Counted from the first letter of the stretch, positions 44,610 through 54,719 are shown. The stretch: DNA of 64,000 bases from Thermophilibacter gallinarum (GCF_014982725.1 NZ_JADCJZ010000002.1:124001-188000); one strand, 5' to 3'. The notes: generated from the sequence alone by a model not told the origin. Numbers and translations are program-made.

Positions 44610-45404
44610 GTGACAGTGGGTACCGAGGGTTGCGCCCGCGACGCTAACGTCGTCGGGCGGGTCCACTCCCTAGAGACGTTCGGGACGGTAGACGGCCCCG
44701 GGACGCGCTTCGTCGTGTTCTGCCAGGGCTGCCCGATGCGCTGCCAGTACTGCCACAACCCCGACACCTGGGAGTTCGACAAGGGCGAGGAGAGGAGCGT
44801 CGCCGAGCTGCTCGAGATGTTCGAGCGCAACCGCCCCTTCTACCGGCGCGGCGGCATCACCGTGACCGGCGGCGAGCCCATGGCGCAGCCCGGCTTCGTG
44901 GCCGCCCTCTTCCGTGCCGCCCACGCCGCGCCCGCCGGGCGGATCCACACCTGCCTAGACACGAGCGGCGCCACGTTCTCCGCCAACCACGCCGCGCGCT
45001 TCTCGGAACTCCTGGACGAGACGGACCTCGTCCTTCTCGACATCAAGACGTCGGACCCCGCGCTCCATGAGAGCCTCTGCGGCCTGCCGGCGCGCCACGC
45101 GCTGGAGCTGGGGGACGAGCTCGCACGGCGGCGCATCCCCACGCTGATCCGCCACGTGGTCGTCCCCGGCCTGACCGACTCCGAGGAGGAGGTCGCCGGC
45201 GTGGGACGCATCATAGGCGACTGGGACAACGTGGTGGGGCTGGACCTGCTCCCCTACCACACCATGGGTGCGGTCAAGTACGAGCGGCTCGGCATCTCCT
45301 ACCCGCTCGAGGGCGTGAGCGCCATGGAGCCCGCGCGTGCCAAGGAGCTGCGCGAGGTGGCCCTGCGCGCCCGCGCCGCACGCCGCGCCGAGCGCTCGAG
45401 GTAG
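44610..45404 (+). CDS. pflA: Pyruvate formate-lyase activating enzyme
   Basis: This radical-SAM enzyme installs the glycyl radical. The 264-residue protein has the cluster motif CQGCPMRCQYCHNPDTWE (CxxxCxxC), the GGEP-type SAM motif TVTGGEPMAQPGF, LLDIKTSDPALH and a C-terminal LDLLPYHTMGAVKYERLG typical of PflA. The GTG at 44610 has GGAAGGTGGG upstream; a GTG two codons later is possible. Its substrate here should be the small separate radical-domain protein rather than PflB itself, alone or bound to PflB. Confidence 0.93.
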   Translation: MTVGTEGCARDANVVGRVHSLETFGTVDGPGTRFVVFCQGCPMRCQYCHNPDTWEFDKGEERSVAELLEMFERNRPFYRRGGITVTGGEPMAQPGFVAALFRAAHAAPAGRIHTCLDTSGATFSANHAARFSELLDETDLVLLDIKTSDPALHESLCGLPARHALELGDELARRRIPTLIRHVVVPGLTDSEEEVAGVGRIIGDWDNVVGLDLLPYHTMGAVKYERLGISYPLEGVSAMEPARAKELREVALRARAARRAERSR

Positions 45405-45445
45405 CGCAGGGGCTGTCCCCCGGACCGAGCCCGCAGCATCGAAGA

Positions 45446-45610
45446 TTGCCGGTAACGTGCGGCCCTGCATGCCGAGAAGGACGCAGGGCCGTCAGTTTTT
45501 GTCCCAATTCAGGCCAGGCGGACCGTATTTCTCGCTTGTGCGTTCTGTGGGGACCGCCCGAGGATGCACTACCGCACATTACCGGTAATGTGCGTTGCCG
45601 CGGGCGGTCC
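45446..45610. repeat. Nested inverted repeats IR-12 (ACCGGT palindrome)
   Basis: TTGCCGGTAACGTGCGG (45446-45462) is mirrored at 45572-45588. The right copy is part of a perfect 20-base palindrome, GCACATTACCGGTAATGTGC (45574-45593), itself framed by GGACCGCCCG and CGGGCGGTCC (45551-45560, 45601-45610). CCCGAGC...GCTCGGG (45620-45668) adds another hairpin. The spacer 45405-45758 between convergent pflA and the DAHP synthase gene holds only these and two terminators. Confidence 0.7.
45461..45500 (+). terminator. Terminator of pflA
   Basis: GGCCCTGC, loop ATGCCGAGAAGGAC, GCAGGGCC, then GTCAGTTTTT. The loop contains the recurrent 10-mer CGAGAAGGAC. Confidence 0.85.
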
Positions 45611-45684
45611 GACCAAGAATCCCGAGCGGCGCATGCGATGGTTTGAAGTTTTGCATGCATGGCTCGGGTTTCTCGTCCGTTTGG

Positions 45685-45730
45685 ACAAAAAACCGGAGCG
45701 ACGCGTGGCGAGAAGGACGCGTCGCTCCGG
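45685..45730 (-). terminator. Terminator of the DAHP synthase gene
   Basis: On the minus strand CCGGAGCGACGCG, loop TCCTTCTCGCCA, CGCGTCGCTCCGG, then TTTTTTG. A 13-base perfect stem with the recurrent motif in the loop. Confidence 0.9.
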
Positions 45731-45758
45731 ATTCTTGGCAGGGCCCGGCGGGGTCGGC

Positions 45759-46787
45759 CTACGCGCGCTCGGCGATCTCCTTCACCAGGCGCTCGGTCTT
45801 GTCCCAGCCGAGGCAGGCGTCGGTGATGGACTGGCCGTAGGTGCCGCCGGTCACGGGCTGGTTGCCGTCGACGAGGTAGGACTCCACCATGAAGCCGCGC
45901 ACGAGGCCGCGGATGGTGTCGGAGCGGCTCATGGAGTCGAGCACCTCGTGGCAGATGCGAATCTGCTGGAACGGGCGCTTGCCGGAGTTGTCGTGGTTGC
46001 AGTCGATGATGGCGGCGGGGTTCTCGAAGCTCGCGGCCGTGTACTTCTCGGCAAGGCGCTCGAGGTACTCGTAGTGGTAGTTGGGGTAGTTGATGCCGTC
46101 CAGGCCCACGTAGCCGCGCAGCACCGCGTGCGCGAGCGAGTTGCCGGTCGTGGAGACCTCCCAGTTGCGGAAGATGAAGGTCTGGGGCTGCTGGGCGGCG
46201 TAGATGGAGTTGAGCATGACGTCGGTGGAGCCGCCCGTGGGGTTCTTCATGCCGACCGGCATGGGGACGCCGGAGGCCACGAGGCGGTGCTCCTGGTTCT
46301 CCACGGAGCGGGCGCCGACGGCGATGTAGGCAAGCACGTCGATGAGGTACTGGTAGTTGGTGGGATAGAGCATCTCGTCGGCCGTGAAGAGCCCCGTCTC
46401 CTCGACCACGCGAAGGTGCATGCGGCGGATGGCCTTGACGCCCTCGAGCAGGTCGTCGGCGGCCTCGGGGTCGGGGTTGTGGAGCAGGCCCTTGTAGCCC
46501 ACGCCCTTGGTGCGCGGCTTGTTGGTGTAGACGCGCGGGATCACGACGAGGCGGTCCTTGACGGTCTCGGCGAGCTTGGCGAGGCGCGTGGCGTAGTCGA
46601 GCACGGAGTCCTCGCGGTCGGCCGAGCAGGGGCCGATGATGAGCAGCAGACGGTCGTCCTCGCCGCGCAGGACGGCGGACACGGCGGCATCGAAGGCGGC
46701 CTTGCGCTCCGCCATCTCGGAGGAGAGCGGCATCTCGGCACGGATGTCCTTGGGGATGGGCAGGAGACGCTTGAACTTCATGGACAT
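45759..46787 (-). CDS. aroF: 3-deoxy-7-phosphoheptulonate synthase (DAHP synthase)
   Basis: This enzyme condenses PEP and erythrose-4-phosphate to start aromatic amino acid synthesis. The 342-residue class I-alpha protein has IIGPCSADRED, PRVYTNKPRTKGVGYKGL, VGMKNPTGGSTDVMLNSIYAA, the metal region IDCNHDNSGKRP and VESYLVDGNQP. The ATG at 46787 follows GGAGGTTTCCGC. It is a single gene with its own strong terminator, and other aro genes are not near. Regulation by an aromatic amino acid is expected from the class, but which one cannot be told. Confidence 0.95.
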   Translation of the reverse strand: MSMKFKRLLPIPKDIRAEMPLSSEMAERKAAFDAAVSAVLRGEDDRLLLIIGPCSADREDSVLDYATRLAKLAETVKDRLVVIPRVYTNKPRTKGVGYKGLLHNPDPEAADDLLEGVKAIRRMHLRVVEETGLFTADEMLYPTNYQYLIDVLAYIAVGARSVENQEHRLVASGVPMPVGMKNPTGGSTDVMLNSIYAAQQPQTFIFRNWEVSTTGNSLAHAVLRGYVGLDGINYPNYHYEYLERLAEKYTAASFENPAAIIDCNHDNSGKRPFQQIRICHEVLDSMSRSDTIRGLVRGFMVESYLVDGNQPVTGGTYGQSITDACLGWDKTERLVKEIAERA

Positions 46788-46901
46788 GCGGAAACCTCCG
46801 TCTTGCTCGCGGGTCAACTCCCGCATTATCCGCAGGGCTCCCCCGCGGGGCAAGACGTCGTAAAGCGATGTTAAAACGCGGCCGTCCGGACGGCGCGGGG
46901 C

Positions 46902-47237
46902 TCAGCTGTACCCGAGCTCGGCCAGCTGCCGCTCGAAGTCGCCCTCGAAGGACGCGACCGTGCCGAAGCCGACGTTGATGATGCCGTCGCTCGCGCCGGA
47001 GGCGAGCGCCTGCACGCGCGAGGCCCGCGCGTCGCCCGAGACCAGGACCGTGAGGCTCGCGTAGCTGCTGTTGCGCAGGAAGTACTTCTCGCCCACCAGC
47101 ACCCAGGCGACGTGGTCGCCGGCAAGGTCCGTCATCTCTCCCCTGAGCTCGGTGGAGGACCCGGTCGCCAGCAGGGCCCTGCGGGCGAGGTCGACCGCCG
47201 CGTCCACGCCGATGCCCCCCGATGCCACGTCCACCAT
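46902..47237 (-). CDS. Small conserved protein, DUF6054-like
   Basis: This 111-residue protein has no signal peptide or membrane helix. Recognisable blocks are VLVGEKYFLRNSSYASLTVLVSG in the middle and GASDGIINVGFGTVASFEGDF near the end, a glycine- and aromatic-rich pattern I associate with the uncharacterised DUF6054 family. I prefer the ATG at 47237, which has GGAAGGGGCGGTC upstream, over an upstream ATG that adds 12 residues. It lies divergent from the C69 peptidase gene. No function is known to me. Confidence 0.6.
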   Translation of the reverse strand: MVDVASGGIGVDAAVDLARRALLATGSSTELRGEMTDLAGDHVAWVLVGEKYFLRNSSYASLTVLVSGDARASRVQALASGASDGIINVGFGTVASFEGDFERQLAELGYS

Positions 47238-47357
47238 GACCGCCCCTTCCGACGACGCCTGGGATGCCCCCATCTTTGCATATCGCTAAGATGGTGCCGG
47301 TCATATACCATGGCGCGTCGGCAGGCGGCAGGCGCGCGGCAAGAAGGAGGCGCCATC

Positions 47358-48842
47358 ATGCCCTGCACCACCATCCTCGTCGGCAAGAGAGCAAGCTACG
47401 ACGGGTCCACGATCGTCGCCCGCAACGAGGACTCCCCCGGCGGCCAGTTCGAGGCCAAGCGCTTCGTCGCCCGCGAGGCGCCCCAGGCCGGCTCCGTCTA
47501 CAAGAGCGTGCTCTCGCACCTCGAGATTCCGCTGCCCGAGGGCGGCATGCGCTACACCGCCATGCCCAACGCCGACCTGCGCGAGGGCCTCTGGGAGGCC
47601 GCCGGCTTCAACGAGCGCAACGTGGGCATGAGCGCCACCGAGACCCTGACCTCCAACGAGCGCGTGCTCGCGGCCGACCCGCTCGTGGAGTACCGCGCCG
47701 CGCGCGGCACGGAGGGCGATAAGGACTTCGAGCCCGAGCGCCTGGGCGGCATCGGAGAGGAGGACATGGTCACGCTCGTCCTCCCCTACGCGACGAGCGC
47801 CCGCGACGGCGTGGAGCGCCTGGGAGAGCTGCTCGAGCGCTACGGCACCTACGAGATGAACGGCATCGCCTTCTCGGACGCCGACGAGATCTGGTGGCTC
47901 GAGACCGTGGGCGGCCACCACTGGATCGCGCGCCGCGTGCCCGACGACTGCTACGTCACCATGCCCAACCAGCTCGGCATCGACGACTTCGACCTCAACG
48001 ACGCCTTTGGCGAGAAGCGCGAGTACCTGTGCTCGGCCGACCTGCGCGAGTGGATGGACGCCCACCACCTCGACCTCACGCTCGGCATGGGCGCCGGCCA
48101 CTTCAACCCGCGCGACGCCTTCGGCAGCCACTCGGACGCCGACCACGTCTACAACACGCCGCGCGCCTGGGACATGCAGCGCTTCCTGAACCCGCACGCG
48201 GGTCCCTGGGAGACGGCCGCGCCGGGCGCGGACTTCGGACCCGAGAGCGACTGCATCCCCTGGTGTCGCGAGCCGGAGCGCAAGGTGACCGTCGAGGACG
48301 TGAAGTACGTACTCTCCCTGCACTACCAGGGCACGCCCTACGACCCCTACGGCAGCGGCCCCGCCTCCACGCGCGGCCTCTACCGCCCCATCGGCATCAA
48401 CCGCAACTGCCAGCTCGCGGTGCTGCAGCTGCGCCCGCACGTGGACGAGAAGCGCGCCGCGCTGCAGTGGGTCTCGCTCGGCAGCAACGCCTTCAACGCG
48501 CTCGTGCCGTTCTACGCCAACGTGAGCGCCACGCCCGCCTACCTCGCCGACACCACCACCCGGGTCACCACGGACAGCTTCTACTGGGCGAACCGCCTCG
48601 TCGCCGCGCTCGCGGACGGCGCCTACGCGGCCTGCCTGCCGCACGTCGAGCGCTACCAGGAGCGCCTCACGAGCCGCTGCGCGGCGCTGGTGCTCGCCTG
48701 CGACGCCCAGGACGGCGACCTCGAGGCCTGCAATCAGGCGATCGCCGACGAGTGCCGTCGCGAGACGGACGACCTGCTCGACAAGGTGCTCTTCGAGGCG
48801 AGCATGCGCATGGGGAACGGCTTCTCGCGCAGCGACAACTAG
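47358..48842 (+). CDS. C69-family dipeptidase (PepD type)
   Basis: This 494-residue Ntn-hydrolase is expected to cleave dipeptides in the cytoplasm. It begins MPCTTILVGKRASYDGSTIVARNED, where Cys3 is the nucleophile exposed after removal of the first residues, as in the PepD/C69 family. Further family blocks are GIAFSDADEIWWLETVGGHHW and VPDDCYVTMPNQ. AGAAGGAGGCGCC precedes the ATG. It is monocistronic, and the roughly 250 bases downstream hold nothing I recognise. Confidence 0.9.
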   Translation: MPCTTILVGKRASYDGSTIVARNEDSPGGQFEAKRFVAREAPQAGSVYKSVLSHLEIPLPEGGMRYTAMPNADLREGLWEAAGFNERNVGMSATETLTSNERVLAADPLVEYRAARGTEGDKDFEPERLGGIGEEDMVTLVLPYATSARDGVERLGELLERYGTYEMNGIAFSDADEIWWLETVGGHHWIARRVPDDCYVTMPNQLGIDDFDLNDAFGEKREYLCSADLREWMDAHHLDLTLGMGAGHFNPRDAFGSHSDADHVYNTPRAWDMQRFLNPHAGPWETAAPGADFGPESDCIPWCREPERKVTVEDVKYVLSLHYQGTPYDPYGSGPASTRGLYRPIGINRNCQLAVLQLRPHVDEKRAALQWVSLGSNAFNALVPFYANVSATPAYLADTTTRVTTDSFYWANRLVAALADGAYAACLPHVERYQERLTSRCAALVLACDAQDGDLEACNQAIADECRRETDDLLDKVLFEASMRMGNGFSRSDN

Positions 48843-49098
48843 GCCGGCCGGCGGGGCGTCCGCGGGGGAACGGTCACGCTTCGTCCCTATCGGGACGGAT
48901 CTGACATGCGCCTCTGCGAGCCGGGGGCCGCGAGCGCGCGCCCGCGGCCCCCGGCCGACCGCCGGCCGACACAATCTGAAACCAACCGAACCCTCCGTTC
49001 CTCTCACCAGCGGCCGCAGACTCGTGGCAGCCAGCGGGAGATTCACGTAAGGGTCCGCGTGCTAGGCTCTCCGCCCACCCAATCGACGAGGAGGACCC

Positions 49099-52000
49099 AT
49101 GGCACGCGAACGACTCGACGCCCCCGGGACCGGGGGCAGGACACGACACGCTGACAGACGGACGCGAGGGACGAGACAGAGGCGCCCCCTCCCCCTGCGC
49201 GCTCTCGCCCTGGTGATGGCGCTGGTCATAGCGCTGACCAACGCCCTCGTGCCGGCGCTCGGGGGCGCGTCGGCGGCGGAGACCGAGGACGGGGACCGCG
49301 TCTACCTCACCGTGGGCCGCTGGATCTACTACGGCGGAAGCGGGACCATGGGCACCTCCCGCATGAGCGTCAACGGCGAGGTGGCCTACTGCTCCGACCC
49401 CGAGAACGACTCGCCCACGTCGGGCTACTACACCCGCGAGCCCGTCCACCCGCGCGCGTCCGGGGGGAGCAGCAGGCCCGTCGCGAGCGTGGAGCGTACG
49501 ATGTTCTACAGCTACGGCGGCCCCGGGTTCGACGCCGACTTCTGGCGCGACTGCATCGGCGGCACGGACGGAAAGGGGCGGCACTTCGCCGCCGGCAAGG
49601 ACTGGGACGGCTCGAGCATAACCACCGACGAGTTCTATGCCTACGCCCACGTCCTTCTCGCCGAGCGCATGTGCAACAGCGCCTCCGACGCGCTCCACAA
49701 GACCTCGACCGACTTCAAGGAGTGGTTCTACTGGAACATCCTCGGCAGGACCTACGGCGGCGGGGCGACCAACCCCAACGCCGTCGGGCCGCAGATCGAG
49801 AAGATGAGCGTCCCCGACGGGTTCGAGGTCTATCAGCTGGACACCGGCTACAACTCGAAGTGGCACGAGGGGGACCGCTCGCAGATCGTGGTGACCTTCG
49901 AGTACAACCCCTACGTCGAGGTGAGCTTCACCAAGGTCTCGGCCGACGCGACGCTCACGAGCGGCAACGACGAGTACGCCTACGCGGGGGCGTCCTACGA
50001 CATATTCGAGAAGGACGGCGGCAGGAAGGTCGTCTCGATAACGACTGACGATCGGGGGCACGCGAGCTGTAAGCTCAAGCCCAACACGAGCTACTACGCC
50101 GTGGAGACGACCGCCCCCAGGGGCTTCGTCAAGGGGACGGGGCGCGTCGACTTCAGGACGGGCTCGGGCGCGGGGTCGGTGTCGCTCTCGGACGAGCCGG
50201 GGACCCTGGAGCTCGTGGTCGCGAAGACCGACTCGGCGACGGGCGGCGCGGCCCAGCCCGGGGCGTCGCTTGCGGGTGCCGAGTACAAGGTCGTCGACGC
50301 CAACGGCGACACCCACACCGGCACCACCGACGAGGCGGGCCGCGTGAGCTTCGCCGGGCTCCCGCTCGGCACGGTGACGGTCACCGAGACCAAGGCGCCC
50401 GAGGGCTACCGGCTCGACCCCACGCCCCACGAGTACCACGTGGGCGCGGACGAGCTCCCCGAGGCGGGCGTCGTCACCCTCTCCCCCGCGGACGACTTCG
50501 CGGAGGACGTCATCGCCTTCGACCTCGACCTCGTCAAGTACAGCGACACGGGCGCCGAGGGCTCGGGGCTGCAGGACCCCGCCGTAGGCGTGGAGTTCCA
50601 GGTCATATCCAACACCACGGGAGACGTCGTGGCCACCCTCACGACGGACGAGAAGGGCTTCGCCACGACCGAGGGCGGCTGGTACGGCGAGGGCGAGCGA
50701 CCCGAGGGGGTCAACGGGGCGCTGCCCTACGACGCCGGCGGCTACACCGTCCGCGAGGTGGCCTCGACCGCGCCCGACGACCACCTCCCCGCGGACGACT
50801 GGTCCGTCACCCCCGAGCAGATGGTCGACGGTGTCACGCTTCACTACATCGTCGACAACGCCTTCGCGAAGACACGGATCCAGGTGGTGAAGACCGACGC
50901 CAGGAGCGGCCAGGCCGTGCCGCTCGCCGGCTTCACGTTCCAGCTCCTGGACGCCGAGAAGAACCCCGTGTCACAGGACCTGTGGTACCCCAACCACGAG
51001 GTCATAAGCGAGTTCACGACCGACGAGTCCGGGCGGGTCACCTTCCCCGGCGAGCTCAGGCCGGGAACCTACTACATCCGCGAGCTCGCGGCGGTCTCGC
51101 CGTATCTGGTGGCCACAGAGGACGTCGCCTTCACCGTCGAGAGCTCGCCCGCGCCGGCGCCGGTCTCCGTCGTGACCTTCCCCGACGACCAGGCGACGGG
51201 GTCGGCGACCATAGCCAAGAGGTGCATGACGGGCGCATGGGAGAGCTCGGACGAGGTACTCGACGAGGGCTGCGACGACGCGCTCGCGGGAGCCGAGTTC
51301 GACGTCGTCTCGCTCGGCGACCTGACGTCGCCCGACGGCACCGTGCAGGCCGTGACGGGCGAGGTCGTGGGGCACGTGACGACCGGCGCGGACGGCACCG
51401 CCACAATCGAGGGGCTGCCGCTCGGGACGGGCGCGGCGACGTACGCCTTCGTCGAGACCGACCCGGCGCCGGGCCACGCGCTCGACCCGACCCCGCACGA
51501 GTTCACGGTCAGCTACGCGGACGACCACACGGCCGTCGTCACCGCCTCGGCGGACGCGTCGAACGAGCCGACGACGGTCAGGCTCGACAAGACGGTCCTG
51601 GGGACGGGAGAGCCGCTCGCGGGCGTCACCTTCGCGCTGTGGCGCGAGGACGGCGACGACGAGGCGGAGCGAGTCCCGCTCACCACCGGCGAGGACGGCT
51701 CGATCACGATGCGCCACCTGCTGCCCGGCGCCTACCACCTCGCGGAGGTGGAGACCCCCGACGGATACCTCTCGAGCGGCGAGACCATCACCTTCGTCGT
51801 CGACGAGCGGGGGCTGGTGGAGGGCTCGGCCAGCCACGCCATCGCGGTCGAGAACGACCGTACCAAGGTCGAGCTGTCCAAGCGCGACATCACCACCGAG
51901 GAGGAGCTGCCCGGCGCGCGCCTCACCCTGCTCGACGCGGACGGCGAGGTCGTCGAACGGTGGGTCTCGACCGACGAGCCCCACCTCATCGAGGCCCTCC

Positions 52001-53073
52001 CGACGGGTGCCTACACGCTCGTGGAGAAGATGACGCCGCACACCTACGACGAGGCGACGGCCGTCGAGTTCTTCGTCGAGGAGACGGGCGAGGTGCAGCA
52101 CGTCGTCATGTACGACGAGCCGATCCGCGTCTCCGGGCAGCTGGACAAGCGCCAGGAGATAGCCGACCCCACGCGCCCGGGCACGGAGGCGGGCGCCACC
52201 ACGGACGAGGGCGGGGCGAACCGCGCCGAGGTCTCCGTCTCCGACGACGGGAGCTACGAGTACTCCGTCGACGTGAGGAGCACGAGCACGACCTGGGTCG
52301 ACGAGTTCACCGTCACGGACGAGCTCGAGGCGGCGCAGGACGGGCTGGCCCGGCTCACCGGCATCGTCACGCCCGTGGCGGGAGAGGACTACGACGGCCT
52401 GCTCAACGTCTGGTACCGGACCGACCTCACCCCGGCGGACCACGTCGACGGGAGCGGCGCCAACGCCACGCTCTCCGACGGCCACGAGAACCCCTGGCTC
52501 CGCTCGGAGGAGACGGACGAGACGCTGGGCGACGACGGTCGCGTGCTCTCCTACGAGGGCTGGAGGCTCTGGGCGGAGGGCGTGAGCGCCACCGAGGCGA
52601 CCGAGCTCTCCGTCTCCGACCTCGACCTCGCCGAGGGCGAGAGGGTCGTGGCGGTGCGCCTCGAGTACGGTCGCGTGGAGGCGGGCTTCTCGACGCGGTC
52701 GGGAGACTGGGACCGCGATGACCTCAAGGACCCGCACGACGACGTCGACGACGTGGCGCACGCCCACGAGGGTGACGTGCTCGCGGGGACAGGCGAGGGC
52801 GCGGTGCGCTCGCCGCTGGTCGTCCGCATGCGCGTCACCGACGCCTACGGGGCGGGCACGCGGCTCACCAACCACGCCCGCGTCGACCTGTTCCGCAACG
52901 GAGGCGGCTCGGACGAGCTCGAGGCGCACGACAGCGACCGCGTCGAGCAGGAGCCCGTCGAGACGGTCATCCCGCTCCCGCGGACCGCGGACGCCGCGGC
53001 GCCCGCCCTGGGCGTGGCCGCGTTCGGGGTCGTCGCCCTGCTCCTCGGCATGAGGCGCCGGCCGCGCCGCTAG
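49099..53073 (+). CDS. Sortase-anchored surface protein with thioester-like and Cna-B/VaFE domains
   Basis: This 1324-residue cell-wall adhesin has a long basic signal peptide (hydrophobic core ALALVMALVIALTNALVPAL, cleavage after GASAAE). Residues 70-270 resemble a thioester adhesion domain with Cys in NGEVAYCSDPEND. About seven Cna-B/SpaA-type beta domains follow (around 275-1010), each with a lysine early (VSFTKVSADA, LVVAKTDSA, IQVVKTDA, VRLDKTV, VELSKRD) and a late ETxAPxG-type Glu, the pattern of isopeptide-bond domains. Residues 1015-1280 resemble a VaFE-type domain (GSYEYSVDVRSTS). The C terminus is LPRTAD, a hydrophobic helix and RRRPRR. No sortase or pilus partner is nearby. Confidence 0.9.
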   Translation: MARERLDAPGTGGRTRHADRRTRGTRQRRPLPLRALALVMALVIALTNALVPALGGASAAETEDGDRVYLTVGRWIYYGGSGTMGTSRMSVNGEVAYCSDPENDSPTSGYYTREPVHPRASGGSSRPVASVERTMFYSYGGPGFDADFWRDCIGGTDGKGRHFAAGKDWDGSSITTDEFYAYAHVLLAERMCNSASDALHKTSTDFKEWFYWNILGRTYGGGATNPNAVGPQIEKMSVPDGFEVYQLDTGYNSKWHEGDRSQIVVTFEYNPYVEVSFTKVSADATLTSGNDEYAYAGASYDIFEKDGGRKVVSITTDDRGHASCKLKPNTSYYAVETTAPRGFVKGTGRVDFRTGSGAGSVSLSDEPGTLELVVAKTDSATGGAAQPGASLAGAEYKVVDANGDTHTGTTDEAGRVSFAGLPLGTVTVTETKAPEGYRLDPTPHEYHVGADELPEAGVVTLSPADDFAEDVIAFDLDLVKYSDTGAEGSGLQDPAVGVEFQVISNTTGDVVATLTTDEKGFATTEGGWYGEGERPEGVNGALPYDAGGYTVREVASTAPDDHLPADDWSVTPEQMVDGVTLHYIVDNAFAKTRIQVVKTDARSGQAVPLAGFTFQLLDAEKNPVSQDLWYPNHEVISEFTTDESGRVTFPGELRPGTYYIRELAAVSPYLVATEDVAFTVESSPAPAPVSVVTFPDDQATGSATIAKRCMTGAWESSDEVLDEGCDDALAGAEFDVVSLGDLTSPDGTVQAVTGEVVGHVTTGADGTATIEGLPLGTGAATYAFVETDPAPGHALDPTPHEFTVSYADDHTAVVTASADASNEPTTVRLDKTVLGTGEPLAGVTFALWREDGDDEAERVPLTTGEDGSITMRHLLPGAYHLAEVETPDGYLSSGETITFVVDERGLVEGSASHAIAVENDRTKVELSKRDITTEEELPGARLTLLDADGEVVERWVSTDEPHLIEALPTGAYTLVEKMTPHTYDEATAVEFFVEETGEVQHVVMYDEPIRVSGQLDKRQEIADPTRPGTEAGATTDEGGANRAEVSVSDDGSYEYSVDVRSTSTTWVDEFTVTDELEAAQDGLARLTGIVTPVAGEDYDGLLNVWYRTDLTPADHVDGSGANATLSDGHENPWLRSEETDETLGDDGRVLSYEGWRLWAEGVSATEATELSVSDLDLAEGERVVAVRLEYGRVEAGFSTRSGDWDRDDLKDPHDDVDDVAHAHEGDVLAGTGEGAVRSPLVVRMRVTDAYGAGTRLTNHARVDLFRNGGGSDELEAHDSDRVEQEPVETVIPLPRTADAAAPALGVAAFGVVALLLGMRRRPRR

Positions 53074-53094
53074 CCAGGAGGCACCGACGAGAAA

Positions 53095-53125
53095 GGCGGG
53101 AGGGGCCGCCAGGGTCCCTCCCGCC
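53095..53125. terminator. Bidirectional hairpin between surface protein gene and metQ
   Basis: GGCGGGAGGG and CCCTCCCGCC form a 10-base stem. It lies between two convergent genes. No U tract is present. Confidence 0.6.
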
Positions 53126-53165
53126 GCACATGCTCCCGGAGCCGCCCGGGTCTCTCGCCCGCCGC

Positions 53166-54023
53166 CTAGAAGGCCGCCTGGACGCTCTCGCCGAAGGTCT
53201 CCTCCAGGTACGCCTTGAAGTCGTCGGTCTTGAGCACGTCGACGAGCGCGGCGATGCGCGGGTCGTCCTCGAGCTCGGGACGCGTGACGATGATGTTCAC
53301 GTACTGCTCACGGATGGCGGTGGACTCGGCGTTCTCGACGGCGACCGCGTCCTCGATGCGGAAGCCGGCGTCGATGGCGTAGTTGCCGTTGATGATCGAG
53401 AAGTCGACGTCGGCGAGCGTCGCGGGGAGCACCGCCGCCTCCTGCTCCAGGATCTCCAGGTTGTGCGGGTTGTCGACGATGTCCTTCGCGGTGGCCTCGT
53501 AGCCGGCCGCCTCGTCGAGCGTGATGAGGCCGAGGTCCTGCAGCAGCATGAGCGCGCGGCCCTCGTTCGTGGGGTCGTTGGGCACCGAGATGACGGCGCC
53601 GTCCGCGACGGAGTCGATGTCGCTCGACTTGCCCGGGAAGACGCCCATGGGCTCGTAGTGGATGCCGGCGACGTTCACGAGGTCGGAGCCGTTCTCCTCG
53701 TTGTAGTTGTCGAGGTACTGGATGTGCTGGTAGTAGTTGCAGTCCAGGTCGCCGGTGACGGTGTCGGCGTTGATGCGCGGGTAGTCGGTCATCTCGCGCA
53801 CGTCGAGCGAGACGCCCTGCTCCTCGAGCAGCGGCGCGGCGAAGTCGTTCAGGATCTCGGCGTGGGGACTCGGCGTCGCGCCGATGACGAGCGGCTCGGA
53901 GGCCGTCTCGGCGGAGTCGGAGCCCTGCTCGGCGGGGGCGCCGCCGCAGGCGGCGAGCGGAACGGCCGTCAGCGCGGCGGCAGCGGCGAGGAGCGAGCGA
54001 CGGGTGATGGAGAGGTTCGACAT
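53166..54023 (-). CDS. metQ: Methionine ABC transporter substrate-binding lipoprotein
   Basis: This 285-residue NlpA-family lipoprotein binds methionine outside the membrane. It has a signal with TRRSLLAAAAALTAVPLAAC (lipobox LAAC) and the family blocks IGATPSPHAEIL, NYYQHIQYLDNYN, VAGIHYEPMGVFPGK, SVPNDPTNEGRALMLLQDLGLI and IINGNYAIDAG. It is the last gene of the metN-metI-metQ operon, which is preceded by a Met-rich leader peptide. Confidence 0.95.
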   Translation of the reverse strand: MSNLSITRRSLLAAAAALTAVPLAACGGAPAEQGSDSAETASEPLVIGATPSPHAEILNDFAAPLLEEQGVSLDVREMTDYPRINADTVTGDLDCNYYQHIQYLDNYNEENGSDLVNVAGIHYEPMGVFPGKSSDIDSVADGAVISVPNDPTNEGRALMLLQDLGLITLDEAAGYEATAKDIVDNPHNLEILEQEAAVLPATLADVDFSIINGNYAIDAGFRIEDAVAVENAESTAIREQYVNIIVTRPELEDDPRIAALVDVLKTDDFKAYLEETFGESVQAAF

Positions 54024-54046
54024 GATGGCGTTCCTTTCGGACGAGG

Positions 54047-54719
54047 TTACTGGATTCGGTGGTCGACGCGGCGCGCGACGAGGTCGCAGACGCTCTGGAT
54101 GATCTGGACCATGGCGATCAGGATGATCACCGCGGCGACCATGACGTCGGTCTGGTAGCGGTAGTAGCCGTATCGGATGGCGATGTCGCCCAGGCCGCCG
54201 GCTCCGATGGCGCCCGCCATGGCGGTGTAGCCCAGGACCGAGATCAGCACGACGGCGACGCCGCGCACGATCGAGGGCAGCGCCTCGGGCAGGAGCGCCG
54301 AGAACACGATGCGCGGGGTGCTCGCGCCGCAGGCCTCGACGGCCTCGACGCTCTCGCGCGGGACCTCGGCGAGCGACTGCTCGATCATGCGCGCGATGAA
54401 GGGCGACGCGGACAGCACGAGCGGCGGGATCGTGCCCTGGATGCCCGAGCCCGTGCCCATGACGAGGCGCGTGAACGGGATGATGAACACCATGAGCACG
54501 ATGAACGGGAACGAGCGGAGGATGTTGACCACCCAGCCGAGCACCGCGTTGAGCACGGGCATGGGACGCAGCGACCCCGGCGCGGTCAGGTAGAGCACCA
54601 CGCCCAGGGCGAGGCCGATCACGTAGGAGATGGCCGTCGGGACGAGCACCATGACGACGGTAGAGCCCGTGCCCTCCACCAGGAGCTCGCCGTACTCGGC
54701 GAGAAACGCACTCAGAGCA

